DNA from: Myxococcus xanthus
GTDB taxonomy: Bacteria > Myxococcota > Myxococcia > Myxococcales > Myxococcaceae
Assembly (NCBI RefSeq): GCF_013116825.1
Contig: NZ_JABFNS010000014.1
Coordinates: 27,074-91,073 of the forward strand
DNA: 64,000 nt
Direction of reading: 5' to 3'
The position numbers and the translations under genes were made by a program. Shown here piece after piece: positions 9,727 to 19,378 of the stretch; within the stretch, counting starts at the first letter, position 1; the number at the start of each line of letters is the position of its first letter. The notes under the pieces were generated by a model, which was given only the letters and a program-made list of their open reading frames with translations, made no database searches and was not told the DNA's origin.

Positions 9727-10320
9727 CTACGCGCCGGACGAAGGCAGCACGTACGACACCGGCCTGGGCAGCACCACCTTCACGGTGTCCCCCGCGCGGA
9801 TGATGCCGGGGCGCTCCACCCAGGCCACCAGGCCCCGGCGCTGCCATGCGGCCTTCACGAAGCGGCTCGCCAGCTTCTGCACGTCCGGATGATGGGCCTC
9901 GATGACGCGCCCGGGGCCGATACAGGGCTCGTTCTCCCCTTCCACCACCAGCGTCGTGTCCTCCGGGAAGAACAGCCGCGTGCCCGGTGGCAGGTGCGTC
10001 AGCCGAGGCACCCCCGCCACTTCCAGGTTCGCCCCCAGCCACGACGCCAGCACGCGCGGAATGCCGAGCGCCTGCGCGACCTGCGCCAGCTCCTCGCTCG
10101 ACACCAGTGAGAACTGCCGCGTGTTGCGGATGGGCGTCCCCTTGGGGAACCACGGCGTGCGCACGTCCGCCGCTCGCGTCAGGCCCGCGTGGCGGTCACC
10201 CTCCAAGCCCTCGAAGGACACCCGCGCCTCGGGCAGCTCCTTCGTGACGAAGCTCTTGCGCTCGGTACACACGAGGACGCGCACGATGCGTCCTTCCCAC
10301 TGCGGCGTCTTGCGGGCCAT
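9727..10320 (-). CDS. MOSC domain protein
   Basis: MOSC domains bind a molybdenum cofactor or relay sulfur, as in YiiM and the C-terminus of Moco sulfurases. This protein is 197 residues and is almost entirely the MOSC domain. It has LEGDRHAG, the typical GDRHAG signature, and a conserved Cys in ENEPC. The final strand region WVERPGIIRAGDTV is also typical. The start is the ATG at 10320 (MARKTPQW); further upstream in-frame starts lie in low-complexity Arg-rich sequence that is not protein-like. The gene follows the MBL-fold gene with a 37-bp gap and is probably translated from the same message. The substrate is unknown. Confidence 0.88.
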   Translation of the reverse strand: MARKTPQWEGRIVRVLVCTERKSFVTKELPEARVSFEGLEGDRHAGLTRAADVRTPWFPKGTPIRNTRQFSLVSSEELAQVAQALGIPRVLASWLGANLEVAGVPRLTHLPPGTRLFFPEDTTLVVEGENEPCIGPGRVIEAHHPDVQKLASRFVKAAWQRRGLVAWVERPGIIRAGDTVKVVLPRPVSYVLPSSGA

Positions 10321-10357
10321 CACCGTCCTTCTACCGGACCCCGTCTTCCACCGCGCG

Positions 10358-11335
10358 TCAGAACAGCCCGAGCTGCTGCGGCTTCCCGCCCAGCGGGCGC
10401 GCATCCATCCCCGCGTCGCGCAGCGCCTGCGCCAGCTCCTCCGCGAAGCCATGGCACGTCAGCACCTCCCGCGCCCCCGTGGACTTCGCGTAGGACACCA
10501 GCCCGGGGAAGTCCGCGTGGTCCGACAGCGGGAAGGCCACGTCCGCGCCGTAGCGCCGCACCGCGCCCCGGTCCACCGCCCAGCCCGTCAGCACCGCCGT
10601 CGCCCGAGGCCACAGCGGCGCCAGCGCCCCGCCCCGCGCGTGGTGCGGAGGGAAGAAGAGCACCTCGCCCGGCGCCACCTTCCCGTCGTAGCAGCGCAGG
10701 TTCTCAATCGGCACGCCCAGCTCCGCGTAGAGCTGCGCCACCTCGTAGATGGAGGAATGCGCCACCAGCGGGAAGCCGCGTCCCGCCAGGTGCTTCATCG
10801 CCTCCTGGCTCTTGCCCAGCGGATAGCCCAACAGCACCGGCACCGCGCCCCGCTCAAGCTGCATCCGCAGCCACGTCTCCACCTGCCCCAGCACCTCCGG
10901 ACGCGGCGGGAAGCGGTAGCGCGGATGACCGAAGGTGGACTCGATGACGAGCGTGTCGCACTCCGCCACCTCCGTCGCCTCGGCGGTGAGCGACGGCGCC
11001 ACGTTGAGGTCCCCGGTGTAGACGATGCGGCGCCCATCCGGCCGCGTCACGCGGAGCTGCGCGCTGCCCAGGATGTGCCCCGCCGGCAGCAGCTCCAGCA
11101 CCAGCGGCCCCAGCTCAAAGGGCTGCCGGAAGGGCACCTCGCGCGGCTCACGCACCGGCCCCAGGCGATGCGTCATGAACCGCAGCGTCGCCGCCGTGGC
11201 GATGGTGCTCTCATGCCGGGCAATGTGGTCCGAATGCCCGTGACTCACGAAGCACAGCGGCGACTTGCGCTTCGCATCCAGGGACAGGGGGGTGCCCGTC
11301 AGGTGCATCCCGTTTCGCCGCAGCTCCACACTCAT
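10358..11335 (-). CDS. MBL-fold exonuclease/RNA-processing-like protein
   Basis: Metallo-beta-lactamase fold protein of 325 residues resembling the CPSF/'ligase-associated DNA exonuclease' group. Zinc ligand motif HGHSDH (about residues 32-37), then AGHILGSAQL and TGDLNV (the Asp and His of motifs 3 and 4), and a late PLSDHADF motif characteristic of beta-CASP-related nucleases. The usual partners of the DNA-repair form (LHR-type helicase, ATP-dependent ligase) are absent from this window, so an independent role is likely. Cytoplasmic. It lies upstream of the MOSC gene in a probable two-gene unit. Nuclease activity is inferred from the family, not shown. Confidence 0.85.
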   Translation of the reverse strand: MSVELRRNGMHLTGTPLSLDAKRKSPLCFVSHGHSDHIARHESTIATAATLRFMTHRLGPVREPREVPFRQPFELGPLVLELLPAGHILGSAQLRVTRPDGRRIVYTGDLNVAPSLTAEATEVAECDTLVIESTFGHPRYRFPPRPEVLGQVETWLRMQLERGAVPVLLGYPLGKSQEAMKHLAGRGFPLVAHSSIYEVAQLYAELGVPIENLRCYDGKVAPGEVLFFPPHHARGGALAPLWPRATAVLTGWAVDRGAVRRYGADVAFPLSDHADFPGLVSYAKSTGAREVLTCHGFAEELAQALRDAGMDARPLGGKPQQLGLF

Positions 11336-11454
11336 GGGAAGGGCCCCGGGTATAGCGCGTCCACTCGCCGGTGGCCGCCCTCACGTCACCACCCTGCCCG
11401 CCCGGCTGGTGGACAGGCCCCAGATGGCTGCACGCATGGCCCGCGGCAGGGCCG

Positions 11455-12396
11455 CTACCGCGCCGGTGCCCTCGCGCGCCACCACTCCCAGGCCGCCGCC
11501 CCCACCTCCGACATCAACACGCCCGACAGGATGAGCGCGCCGCCCAGCCACTCCCGAGGCCCGAGCGTCTCGTAACCCAGCAGCACCGAGTACAGCGCGG
11601 CGAACACCGACTCCAACGAGTAGATGAGCGCCGCGCGCACCGCCGTGGTGCGCGCCTGCCCCCATGTCTGGAGGCTGATGGCCACCGCGCTGGCGAACAC
11701 ACCGCAGACGAGCACCGCCCCCACGAAGGACGGATGCCACGCCACGCGCCGCTCCACGAAGGGCAGGCACAGCGCGGACAGCAGCGCCACCGTCCAGAGC
11801 TGCACCGCCACCAGCCCCATCACCCCCTGCTTCGGCGCATGCCGCTCCGTCATGAGGATGTGGCACGCGTAGGCCACCGCGCAGCCCAGCGACAGCACAT
11901 CTCCCGACGACAGGCCGCCACTGCCAAGCCCCCCGTCCGGCTGCGTGAAGAAGTAGAGCCCCACCGCCGCCGTGCCCACCCCCAGCAACGAGGTGAACTT
12001 CGGCGCCTTCCGGTAGAGCACCATCGACAACAGCGGCACCAGCAACACGCACAGCCCGGTGATGAACGCCGAGCGCGAAGGCGTGGTGGTGGTGAGCCCC
12101 ACCGTCTGAAGCGAGAACCCCAGGAAGAGGAGGGTTCCCAGCATCGTGCCAATGCGCAGGTTGCGCGCCGTCAGCACCTGCCGCCCCGCCAGGGCGCTCA
12201 ACACCACCGCGCCCACGATGAAGCGCAGCGTGAGGAAGCTGAACGGGTCGCCGTGCCCGAGCGCGTCCTTCACCACCACGAAGGTGATGCCCCAGAACGA
12301 AGTGATGAGCGCCAGCGCCCCATCCGCGCGAAGTCGCTGCGACCGCGACGAGTGCTCCGTGCCTCCCCCCAGAATGTCGGACGTCGAGGTGCTCAT
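11455..12396 (-). CDS. EamA/DMT-family membrane transporter
   Basis: Ten-TM drug/metabolite transporter of 313 residues with two repeated EamA halves: first half begins at ITSFWGITFVVVK (about 22-34), second at SLGCAVAYACHILMTE (about 175-190). The family exports amino acids, metabolites or drugs; the substrate is not predictable. The ATG at 12396 (MSTSTSD) is preferred because sequence upstream of it is Arg-rich and unlike the family. The gap of 119 bp to the MBL gene, with no obvious terminator, leaves linkage uncertain. A second DMT transporter (33975-34952) occurs in this window but the two are not close paralogues. Confidence 0.92.
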   Translation of the reverse strand: MSTSTSDILGGGTEHSSRSQRLRADGALALITSFWGITFVVVKDALGHGDPFSFLTLRFIVGAVVLSALAGRQVLTARNLRIGTMLGTLLFLGFSLQTVGLTTTTPSRSAFITGLCVLLVPLLSMVLYRKAPKFTSLLGVGTAAVGLYFFTQPDGGLGSGGLSSGDVLSLGCAVAYACHILMTERHAPKQGVMGLVAVQLWTVALLSALCLPFVERRVAWHPSFVGAVLVCGVFASAVAISLQTWGQARTTAVRAALIYSLESVFAALYSVLLGYETLGPREWLGGALILSGVLMSEVGAAAWEWWRARAPAR

Positions 12397-12510
12397 ATCG
12401 CGCGGTCCACCGGAGAGGATGACGCCGGGCTCGCCAGGTGACGTCACGGCGGCCACGGCCGCGGGCTTTTTGACGCAGCCCGGGCGGCCGCGCAACCTCC
12501 GGCGGCGCAC

Positions 12511-13488
12511 CTACAGGGTGCGCTCGACGACGACCAGCCGCTTGGAGCAGCCCGTGGCATCCCAGGCCTCGTTGGCCTGCTGGGTCAGCGTGGCGTCCGC
12601 TCGCCGGAACGCCAGCCGCTCGAACGTGCGCAGCGACGCCGTGTTGTCGTCGTCCACGTCCGCGAAGACGTGCGACTGCCCCTGGCGTCGGGCCTCCTCC
12701 ATCAGGCACTCCAGCAGCCCCGTGGCCACGCCCATTCGCCGCACGCGGGGCGCCACCACCAGGGAGCGCACCCAGACGCCCTCCAACGGCAAGCCCTCCT
12801 GCCGGTAGGAGTCCACCCAGGCGAAGCCGTGCATCCGTCCCTGGTCGTCGAAGGCGCCCGCCGCGGCCCCCCGGCGCTCCGCGTCCCGCAGGCCCCAGCG
12901 CTCGCGCAGCTGACGGCGCAGGAAGCCCGGAGACACCACCAGCCGCTCACTGGCGAAGGCCAGGAGCGCGTCCAGGTCGTCGGCCGTCAGGAGCCGCACC
13001 TCCAACGGCCCCACCAGGCGGCGACGAAGCGGCAGCGACCATCCGGCGAAGAGGAAGTCCCACACGCCCCGAGACACTAGCCGGGTCCGAGGCCAGGCCC
13101 ACGCCGTGGACGCGGCCTGCTGCGCCAGCCGCAGCGCCGGACGCAGCGGTCTGGGCAGTGGAACCACCCAGCGGCCCCTGCGGATGGCCACCACCCGGCC
13201 CAACGTCACCCCTCCCGGGGCGTCCTGGGGCCCCAGCAGCGAGGCCGTCCGCCACGGCCGCGTGGACACCACCACGTGCGCCACCAGCTCGCGCCCCTGC
13301 CGCATCAGCGCGACGTCCCCGGTCGCCAGCGAGCCCGGGCCACAGCGCATCACCCGCACCGAGTCCCCGGCCCGCAGCAGCGGAAACAGGCTTCGCCCCG
13401 CGCCACGCACCCACAGCCGGTGCCCCGGAGGCAGTGCCTCCAGCACGTCCAACAACACCTCTGCGGAGGAGGCTCTGCGCGAAGGCAT
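12511..13488 (-). CDS. Fusion of S24/S26 peptidase-like domain and GNAT acetyltransferase
   Basis: Two domains in 325 residues. The N-terminal part (about 15-110) looks like the S24/S26 signal-peptidase/LexA fold: GRSLFPLLRAGDSVRV carries the Ser of the G-x-S-x-x-P motif and LATGDVALM matches the second box; an HVVV motif supplies a candidate His while no clear general-base Lys is visible. The C-terminal part (about 165-325) is a GNAT domain with SLVVAPRVRRMGVATGLL as the acetyl-CoA loop. Start at the ATG 13488 (MPSRRASS). The two parts are joined by a basic stretch. A peptidase-like domain covalently joined to an acetyltransferase is uncommon, and I cannot name the function. Either domain could be catalytically inactive. 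Confidence 0.8.
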   Translation of the reverse strand: MPSRRASSAEVLLDVLEALPPGHRLWVRGAGRSLFPLLRAGDSVRVMRCGPGSLATGDVALMRQGRELVAHVVVSTRPWRTASLLGPQDAPGGVTLGRVVAIRRGRWVVPLPRPLRPALRLAQQAASTAWAWPRTRLVSRGVWDFLFAGWSLPLRRRLVGPLEVRLLTADDLDALLAFASERLVVSPGFLRRQLRERWGLRDAERRGAAAGAFDDQGRMHGFAWVDSYRQEGLPLEGVWVRSLVVAPRVRRMGVATGLLECLMEEARRQGQSHVFADVDDDNTASLRTFERLAFRRADATLTQQANEAWDATGCSKRLVVVERTL

Positions 13489-13653
13489 GCACTCAGCCTC
13501 ACGTGCTCCCCGGCCCTTGGGAGCACTCGCGAAATCTACCTGTTGCCCGGTACACACACCAACCGCTGGCGGTGCCGGACGGCTTCCACGCGTTCCCCGC
13601 GAGCCTCAGGAGCGAATATGAGGAGGCCGCGCGTGAAGTGGGAGGAGGCGGCC

Positions 13654-14196
13654 ATGGACACAGCACAGGAAGGTTCAATGGCGCCTCGGCCTGGCTGGTG
13701 GAGCCGCCACTGGCGCTGGGCCCTTCCGCTGGGATGCCTGGGGCTGCTCGCTTCGTGCATCGGCCTGGGAGTGCTCGCCACGTACCTGGGCTTCTCCTCC
13801 CTGGGGCAGTCCGACGCGCACCAGGAAGCCGTGGCCATCGCCCGCGGCGACGCGCGGGTGCAGCGCGCGCTGGGTACGCCCATCGAAAGTGGCCTGCCCC
13901 GGCGCAGCTCCGTGCAGAGCCGCAACGGTGTCTCTCGTGCGCAGTTCTCCCTCCCGCTCGAGGGGCCCGACGGCAGGGGCACGCTGCATGCGCAGGGTGA
14001 GAAGCGCGGAGACGGCCCCTGGCAGTTCAACCACCTCATCGTCGCCCTGAGCGACGGCACGCTCATCGATCTGCTCCGAGCCGAACCGCCCAAGCGCCCC
14101 GAGCTGCCACTGCCCGCCGAGCCGCCCTACGCGGACGAGGCCCCGGAGCCCGGAGAGGTAGTGCCGCGCGACGCGGGCCGCGACATCGAGCTGTGA
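13654..14196 (+). CDS. Coa1-like (cytochrome c oxidase assembly factor family) membrane protein
   Basis: Short membrane-anchored protein of 180 residues. One TM segment (about 23-47) is followed by a Coa1/Tim21-type domain: AIARGDARVQRALGTPI is the typical helix of this family, then beta strands, then an acidic Pro-rich tail. In mitochondria Coa1 assists cytochrome oxidase assembly; what bacterial members do is not established. The ATG at 13654 has GGAGG upstream; a second ATG at 13678 behind GGAAGG is nearly as good. It stands alone, divergent from the peptidase-GNAT fusion and convergent with etfA. No oxidase genes are in the window. Confidence 0.72.
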   Translation: MDTAQEGSMAPRPGWWSRHWRWALPLGCLGLLASCIGLGVLATYLGFSSLGQSDAHQEAVAIARGDARVQRALGTPIESGLPRRSSVQSRNGVSRAQFSLPLEGPDGRGTLHAQGEKRGDGPWQFNHLIVALSDGTLIDLLRAEPPKRPELPLPAEPPYADEAPEPGEVVPRDAGRDIEL

Positions 14197-14208
14197 GGTG
14201 AAAATGCG

Positions 14209-14244
14209 AAGGGGCGGCGCGGGGAGGTCCCCACGTCGCCCCTT
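14209..14244. terminator. Hairpin between convergent Coa1-like gene and etfA
   Basis: AAGGGGCGGCG (14209-14219) pairs with CGTCGCCCCTT (14234-14244) with one mismatch. A second small hairpin (AGGGCAC 14250-14256 with GTGCCCT 14261-14267) follows immediately. Together they occupy the whole gap between the two stop codons and would act on both strands; there is no long T tract. Confidence 0.65.
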
Positions 14245-14273
14245 GCGTCAGGGCACGTCCGTGCCCTCCGGGA

Positions 14274-15239
<966 letters not shown>

Positions 15240-15275
15240 TTGGATGACTCCGTAGAGAGTGTGCGGAAGGGCCGC

Positions 15276-16073
15276 TCAGACGACCTTCGCCTCGTTGTGC
15301 AGCTTCTCGACCAGGGCAGGAACGTCCGCGACCTTGATGCCGGCCTTGCGCGCCGGGGGCGCGGACATCTTCAGGACCTGGATGGCGGGGGTGACATCCA
15401 CGCTCAGCTTGGCCGGCGTCAGCTCCTCGATGGGCTTGCTCTTCGCCTTCATGATGCCCGGGAGGCTGGCGTACCGCGGCTGGTTGAGGCGCAGGTCCGT
15501 GGTGACGACGGCGGGCAGCTGGCACTCCACCGTGGCGAGCCCGTTGTCGACCTCGCGAATCACCTGCACGCTCTTCTTGTCGGCGGTGAGGACGATGGCG
15601 GGGACCTTGTTCTTCTCCTGCTCGCTCTCCATGGACTCCACCTTGGAAGCGAACGTGGCCTGGCCCCAGCCGAGGAACTCGGCGAGGTACTGGCCCACCT
15701 GGTTCTGGTCATCGTCGATGGACTGCTTGCCGAGGATGACGAGGTCCGGCTGCTCCTTCTCCACGACCTTCTGGAGCAGGGCCGCGATGCCGAGCTGGTC
15801 CACCGGGCCGGTGTGGTTCACCCACACGGCGCGGTGCGCACCCATGGCCAGGGCGTGCCGGAGCTGCTCCTGCACTTCCTTGCCACCGATGGACACCACG
15901 ACGACCTCGCCCTGGTGCTTCGCGACGAGCCGAAGTCCTTCTTCGACGCCGATTTCATCGAAGGGGTTGATCTTGTACTTCAGCCCCTCCTGAACGATGC
16001 CCGAGCCATCCGGCTTGACCTTGATCTTCGACTCGGGGTCTTCCACGCGCTTGGCGGTGACGAGGATCTTCAC
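15276..16073 (-). CDS. etfB: Electron transfer flavoprotein subunit beta
   Basis: AMP-binding subunit of ETF, partner of EtfA. 265 residues, the normal length. It begins MKILVTAKRVEDPE and contains NPFDEIGVEEGLRL and the signature region around LILGKQSIDDDQNQVGQYLAE, the AMP-contacting loop. AAGGAG lies about 12 bp ahead of the ATG. It is the middle gene of acyl-CoA dehydrogenase-etfB-etfA. The 117-bp spacer before it contains a large imperfect inverted structure (GGCACTG...CAGTGCC on the minus strand), which may tune read-through from the dehydrogenase gene; this is an inference. Confidence 0.98.
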   Translation of the reverse strand: MKILVTAKRVEDPESKIKVKPDGSGIVQEGLKYKINPFDEIGVEEGLRLVAKHQGEVVVVSIGGKEVQEQLRHALAMGAHRAVWVNHTGPVDQLGIAALLQKVVEKEQPDLVILGKQSIDDDQNQVGQYLAEFLGWGQATFASKVESMESEQEKNKVPAIVLTADKKSVQVIREVDNGLATVECQLPAVVTTDLRLNQPRYASLPGIMKAKSKPIEELTPAKLSVDVTPAIQVLKMSAPPARKAGIKVADVPALVEKLHNEAKVV

Positions 16074-16190
16074 GGCGGTGCTTCTCCTTACGGGGAGGAG
16101 TTTGGAATCTGGAAAAAACGGTCTGGGTTAATAGGCACTGGCGCGTCGCGGCGGCAATGGGAAACGGCCGCCGGACGCAGTGCCGCGGCG

Positions 16191-17327
16191 CTACTTGAAC
16201 AGTTCCCGCGCGATGACGAGCCGCTGGACCTGGCTGGTGCCCTCGTAGACCTGGATGAGCTTGGCGTCGCGCATCAGCTTCTCCACGGGGTACTCCTTGA
16301 TGTAGCCGTAGCCGCCGTACACCTGGACGGCGTCGGTGGCGACCTTCATGGCCATGTCCGCGGCGAAGCACTTCGCGTAGCTGGACTGGAGGGAGTTGCG
16401 CTTGCCCTCGTCCAGGAGCCACGCGCTCTCGTAGGTGAGCATGCGCGCCGCGTGGGTGTTCATCGCCATGTCGGCAATCATGAACTGGATGGCCTGGTGC
16501 TCGATGATGGGCTTGCCGAAGGTGCGGCGCTGGGTGGAGTACTCCATGGAGTGCTCCAGCGCGGCGCGGGCGATGCCCACGGAGAACATGGCCGTCAGCG
16601 GGCGGCTGTTGTCCAGCGTGGCCATGGCGATGGCGAACCCCTGCCCCTCTTCGCCAATGCGGTTGGCCACCGGGACGCGCACGTCCTCGAACGTCAGCGA
16701 CACCGTCTCGCTGGCGCGCTGGCCCATCTTGTTCTCGTGCTTGCTGACGGAGAGCCCTTCGGGGCGGCCCTCCACCACGAAGCAGGTGATGCCCTTGTGC
16801 TTCTTGCCCTTATCCACCGTGGCGAACACCGTGTACTGGCTCGCCTGGCCGCCGTTGGTGATGAAGCACTTGGCGCCGTTGAGGACGTAGTGATCTCCGT
16901 CCAGCCGCGCCGTCGTCTGCATGTTGGCCACGTCACTGCCGGCCTCGGGCTCCGTGAGGCAGAACGAGGAGAACTTCAGCTTCTCCGTGAAGGGCGTGAG
17001 CAGCCGCTTCTTCTGCTCCTCGGTCGCGTGGAGGATGATGGGGAGGTTGGCCAGGTCGTTGGCGATGATGGACGTCGCCACGCCCGCACAGCCCCAGCTC
17101 AGCTCCTCGGCGACGATGGTCTGGTCCAGATGGGACAGGCCCACGCCGCCGTACTCGGCGGGTATCGCCATGTTGAGCAGCCCCAGCTCCCACGCGGTCG
17201 TCAGCAAATCGAGTGGGAAGGTGGCCGTCTCGTCGTAGTGGGCGGCCTTCGGACGCACCACTTCGCGGGCGAACTTGCGTGCCGCGTCCTGCAGCGCGCG
17301 CTGGGCGTCGGTGAGCTGGAATTCCAT
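16191..17327 (-). CDS. Acyl-CoA dehydrogenase
   Basis: FAD enzyme that makes the 2,3-double bond in acyl-CoA, giving electrons to ETF. 378 residues. Motifs: CLTEPEAGSDVANMQT (FAD/substrate signature 1), YGGYGYIKEYPVEKLMRDAK (signature 2), and the catalytic Glu in IQVYEGTSQVQR. The layout is that of short/medium-chain or branched-chain (butyryl/isovaleryl-like) dehydrogenases. The ATG at 17327 has GAGG upstream; an in-frame ATG at 17378 would place the palindromic operator inside the coding region. It heads the operon with etfB and etfA. A 22-bp perfect palindrome 24 bp upstream of the start is the obvious control site. Confidence 0.96.
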   Translation of the reverse strand: MEFQLTDAQRALQDAARKFAREVVRPKAAHYDETATFPLDLLTTAWELGLLNMAIPAEYGGVGLSHLDQTIVAEELSWGCAGVATSIIANDLANLPIILHATEEQKKRLLTPFTEKLKFSSFCLTEPEAGSDVANMQTTARLDGDHYVLNGAKCFITNGGQASQYTVFATVDKGKKHKGITCFVVEGRPEGLSVSKHENKMGQRASETVSLTFEDVRVPVANRIGEEGQGFAIAMATLDNSRPLTAMFSVGIARAALEHSMEYSTQRRTFGKPIIEHQAIQFMIADMAMNTHAARMLTYESAWLLDEGKRNSLQSSYAKCFAADMAMKVATDAVQVYGGYGYIKEYPVEKLMRDAKLIQVYEGTSQVQRLVIARELFK

Positions 17328-17350
17328 GGGGACCTCGTGACGGGTTCTGC

Positions 17351-17372
17351 TCGTTGACTCGGGAGTCAACGA
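17351..17372. promoter_or_regulatory. Perfect palindromic operator upstream of acyl-CoA dehydrogenase
   Basis: TCGTTGACTC-GG-GAGTCAACGA, a 10+2+10 perfect palindrome ending 24 bp before the dehydrogenase start codon. Size and position fit a dimeric TetR- or GntR-type repressor site, such as those controlling fatty-acid or branched-chain degradation. No regulator gene lies next to it. The same half-sites were not noticed elsewhere in the window. Confidence 0.65.
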
Positions 17373-17443
17373 ATACATGCCGCGGCGCGAAATCGCCAGT
17401 GCAACCCGCCGGGAACCGGAGGCGGCCGGGCTCCATTTTTCTC

Positions 17444-17481
17444 AAAAAAACAGGCCCCAACCCCGCAGAGGGATTGGAGCC
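17444..17481 (-). terminator. Rho-independent terminator of the transaldolase gene
   Basis: On the minus strand GGCTCCAATCCC (17481-17470) pairs fully, with two G-U pairs, with GGGGTTGGGGCC (17464-17453) around a 5-nt loop and is followed by TGTTTTTTT. This is the only textbook stem plus U-tract in the window, and it isolates transaldolase from the fatty-acid oxidation genes downstream. Confidence 0.9.
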
Positions 17482-17515
17482 ACGGAAACCGCCGTTAGTC
17501 TGTATTTCCCGAGGG

Positions 17516-18187
17516 CTATTTGGCCGCGGGCGGCTTGGCGGCCTTGGGGACCTTCTCCCAGTCGGCCAGGAACTTCTTGATGCCGGCGTCGGTGAGCGGG
17601 TGGTTCGCCAGTTGGGTGATGACATTGTAGGGCAGCGTGGCCACGTCCGCGCCCAGGCGGGCGGCCTGGAGCACGTGCACGGGGTTGCGCACGCTGGCCA
17701 CCAGCACCTGCGTGTTGAAGTGCTCGTAGTTCCGGTAGATTTCCAGGATGTGGGAGATGAGCTCCATGCCGTCCTGGGAGATGTCATCCAACCGGCCCAC
17801 GAAGGGCGACACGTAGGTCGCGCCGGCCTTGGCGCACAGCAGGGCCTGGTTGGCGGAGAAACACAGCGTGACGTTGGTGCGGATGCCCTCGGCGGTCAGC
17901 GCCTTGGTGGCCTTCATGCCCTCCACGCCCATGGGAATCTTCACCACGACGTTGTCGTGGATCTTCGCCAGGGAGCGGCCTTCCTTGATGAGCTCGTCCG
18001 CTTCCATGGACACACATTCGGCGCTGATAGGGCCGTCCACGATGGAGCAGATTTCGCGGATGGTCTCCTCCAGGCCCCGGCCTACCTTGGCGAGCAAGGA
18101 CGGGTTGGTCGTCACTCCGTCCACGCAGCCCATGGCGTGGGCCTTGCGAATCTCCTCCACGTCGGCGCTGTCGATGAAGAACTTCAT
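17516..18187 (-). CDS. tal: Transaldolase, small TalC/fructose-6-phosphate aldolase type
   Basis: Transfers or splits dihydroxyacetone units in the pentose phosphate pathway. At 223 residues it belongs to the short TalC-like subfamily. It begins [17 protein letters not shown], with [14 protein letters not shown], and the Schiff-base lysine in [18 protein letters not shown] and the strand near VLVASVRNP complete the barrel. The C-terminus is extended by a Lys/Ala/Pro tail. The start is the ATG at 18187 after AGAGGGACGAG. The 5' leader contains a hairpin (CCCGGCC 18217-18223 with GGCCGGG 18230-18236). Single-gene unit, divergent from kdsD, with its own terminator. Whether it is a transaldolase or an F6P aldolase cannot be decided by eye. 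Confidence 0.94.
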   Translation of the reverse strand: MKFFIDSADVEEIRKAHAMGCVDGVTTNPSLLAKVGRGLEETIREICSIVDGPISAECVSMEADELIKEGRSLAKIHDNVVVKIPMGVEGMKATKALTAEGIRTNVTLCFSANQALLCAKAGATYVSPFVGRLDDISQDGMELISHILEIYRNYEHFNTQVLVASVRNPVHVLQAARLGADVATLPYNVITQLANHPLTDAGIKKFLADWEKVPKAAKPPAAK

Positions 18188-18319
18188 CTCGTCCCTCTCT
18201 TGAAGGTGGAATGTGCCCCGGCCAAAGGAGGCCGGGCGAGCAGGCGCGTAACCGATGCCCCCCCATGCGTCAAGGGTGGCCACCGCGGGGGGGCGGAGGT
18301 AGAAGGCCGGACACTGAAC

Positions 18320-19378
18320 ATGGCCCGCCCTTCCCGCTCCGCCGCCAAGAAGCCCCGCCTGCGCGCCCTCCCCGGCCGTCCCGCACAGGCGCCTGCCGTC
18401 CTCCCCGATGCGGAGGCCACGCTCGCCTACGCGCGGAGCGTGCTGGAGGCCGAGGCCCGCGCCATCCTCGGCGTGACGGAACGTCTGGGAGACGACTTCC
18501 TGCGCGCCGTGCAACTGGTGCGCGACTGCCGGGGCCAGGTCATCGTCACCGGCATGGGCAAGGCGGGCCACATCGGCCAGAAGCTCTCCGCCACGCTGGC
18601 CTCCACGGGCATCCGCTCCGTGTACCTCCACCCCGCCGAGGCCGTGCACGGAGACCTGGGCCGCGTGGGCCGGGGCGACGTCATCCTCGCGCTGTCCAAC
18701 AGCGGCTCCACGGAAGAGCTGATTCGCCTGCTCCCCTCCTTCAAACGGATGGAGACGCCCGTCATCGCCCTCACCGGCGACGCGAAGAGCCCGCTGGGCC
18801 GCGGCGCGGACGTGGTGCTGGACATCGGCGCCATCGCGGAGGCGTGCCCCATGGGCCTGGTGCCCACGGCCTCCACCGCCGCGCTGCACGCGATTGGCGA
18901 CGCGCTGGCGATGACGGTGCTGCGCTCGCGGCCCTTCGGCACGGAGGACTACGCGCTGCTGCACCCGGGCGGGAAGCTGGGGCGCTCCGTACAGCGCGTC
19001 TTCGAGCTGATGCGCACCGGCAACGCCAACCCGCTGGTGCGCGACACCTCGCCCCTGTCCGCGGTGGTGGGGGTGATGACGAAGACGCCGGGCCGTCCGG
19101 GCGCCGCGTGCGTGGTGGACAAGGCGGGGAAGCTGGTGGGCATCTTCACCGACGGCGACTTGCGCCGCCGCGTGGAGGCGGGCCTCACCGACTTCACCGT
19201 GCCCGTGCGCGAGCTGATGGGGAAGAACCCGCGCTGCGTGACGCCGGAGACGCTGGTGCTGGCCGCGGCCACGCAGATGCGCGAGCTGCGGGTGGACCAG
19301 CTCCCCGTGGTGGACGTGGAAGGCCGCGCCGTGGGCCTGCTCGACGTGCAGGACCTGCTGGCCGCGAAGTTCGTCTGA
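18320..19378 (+). CDS. kdsD: Arabinose-5-phosphate isomerase (KpsF/GutQ family)
   Basis: Makes D-arabinose 5-phosphate for KDO and hence LPS. 352 residues: a Lys/Arg/Pro-rich extension (1-30), a SIS domain (about 50-210) with [40 protein letters not shown] and the HPGGKLGR motif, then two CBS domains (about 225-350). Start ATG at 18320 (MARPSRS). The CBS pair fits the full-length isomerase rather than the SIS-only form. It stands alone, divergent from transaldolase and convergent with the TPR gene. Its last 56 bases plus the first bases after the stop are repeated imperfectly just downstream (see repeat). Confidence 0.94.
   Translation: MARPSRSAAKKPRLRALPGRPAQAPAVLPDAEATLAYARSVLEAEARAILGVTERLGDDFLRAVQLVRDCRGQVIVTGMGKAGHIGQKLSATLASTGIRSVYLHPAEAVHGDLGRVGRGDVILALSNSGSTEELIRLLPSFKRMETPVIALTGDAKSPLGRGADVVLDIGAIAEACPMGLVPTASTAALHAIGDALAMTVLRSRPFGTEDYALLHPGGKLGRSVQRVFELMRTGNANPLVRDTSPLSAVVGVMTKTPGRPGAACVVDKAGKLVGIFTDGDLRRRVEAGLTDFTVPVRELMGKNPRCVTPETLVLAAATQMRELRVDQLPVVDVEGRAVGLLDVQDLLAAKFV

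Noticed and set aside
18188..18964. In-frame upstream extension of transaldolase to 482 codons
   Set aside because: It runs antisense through kdsD, and true transaldolases of this type start at MKFFIDSA; a ribosome binding site lies before 18187.
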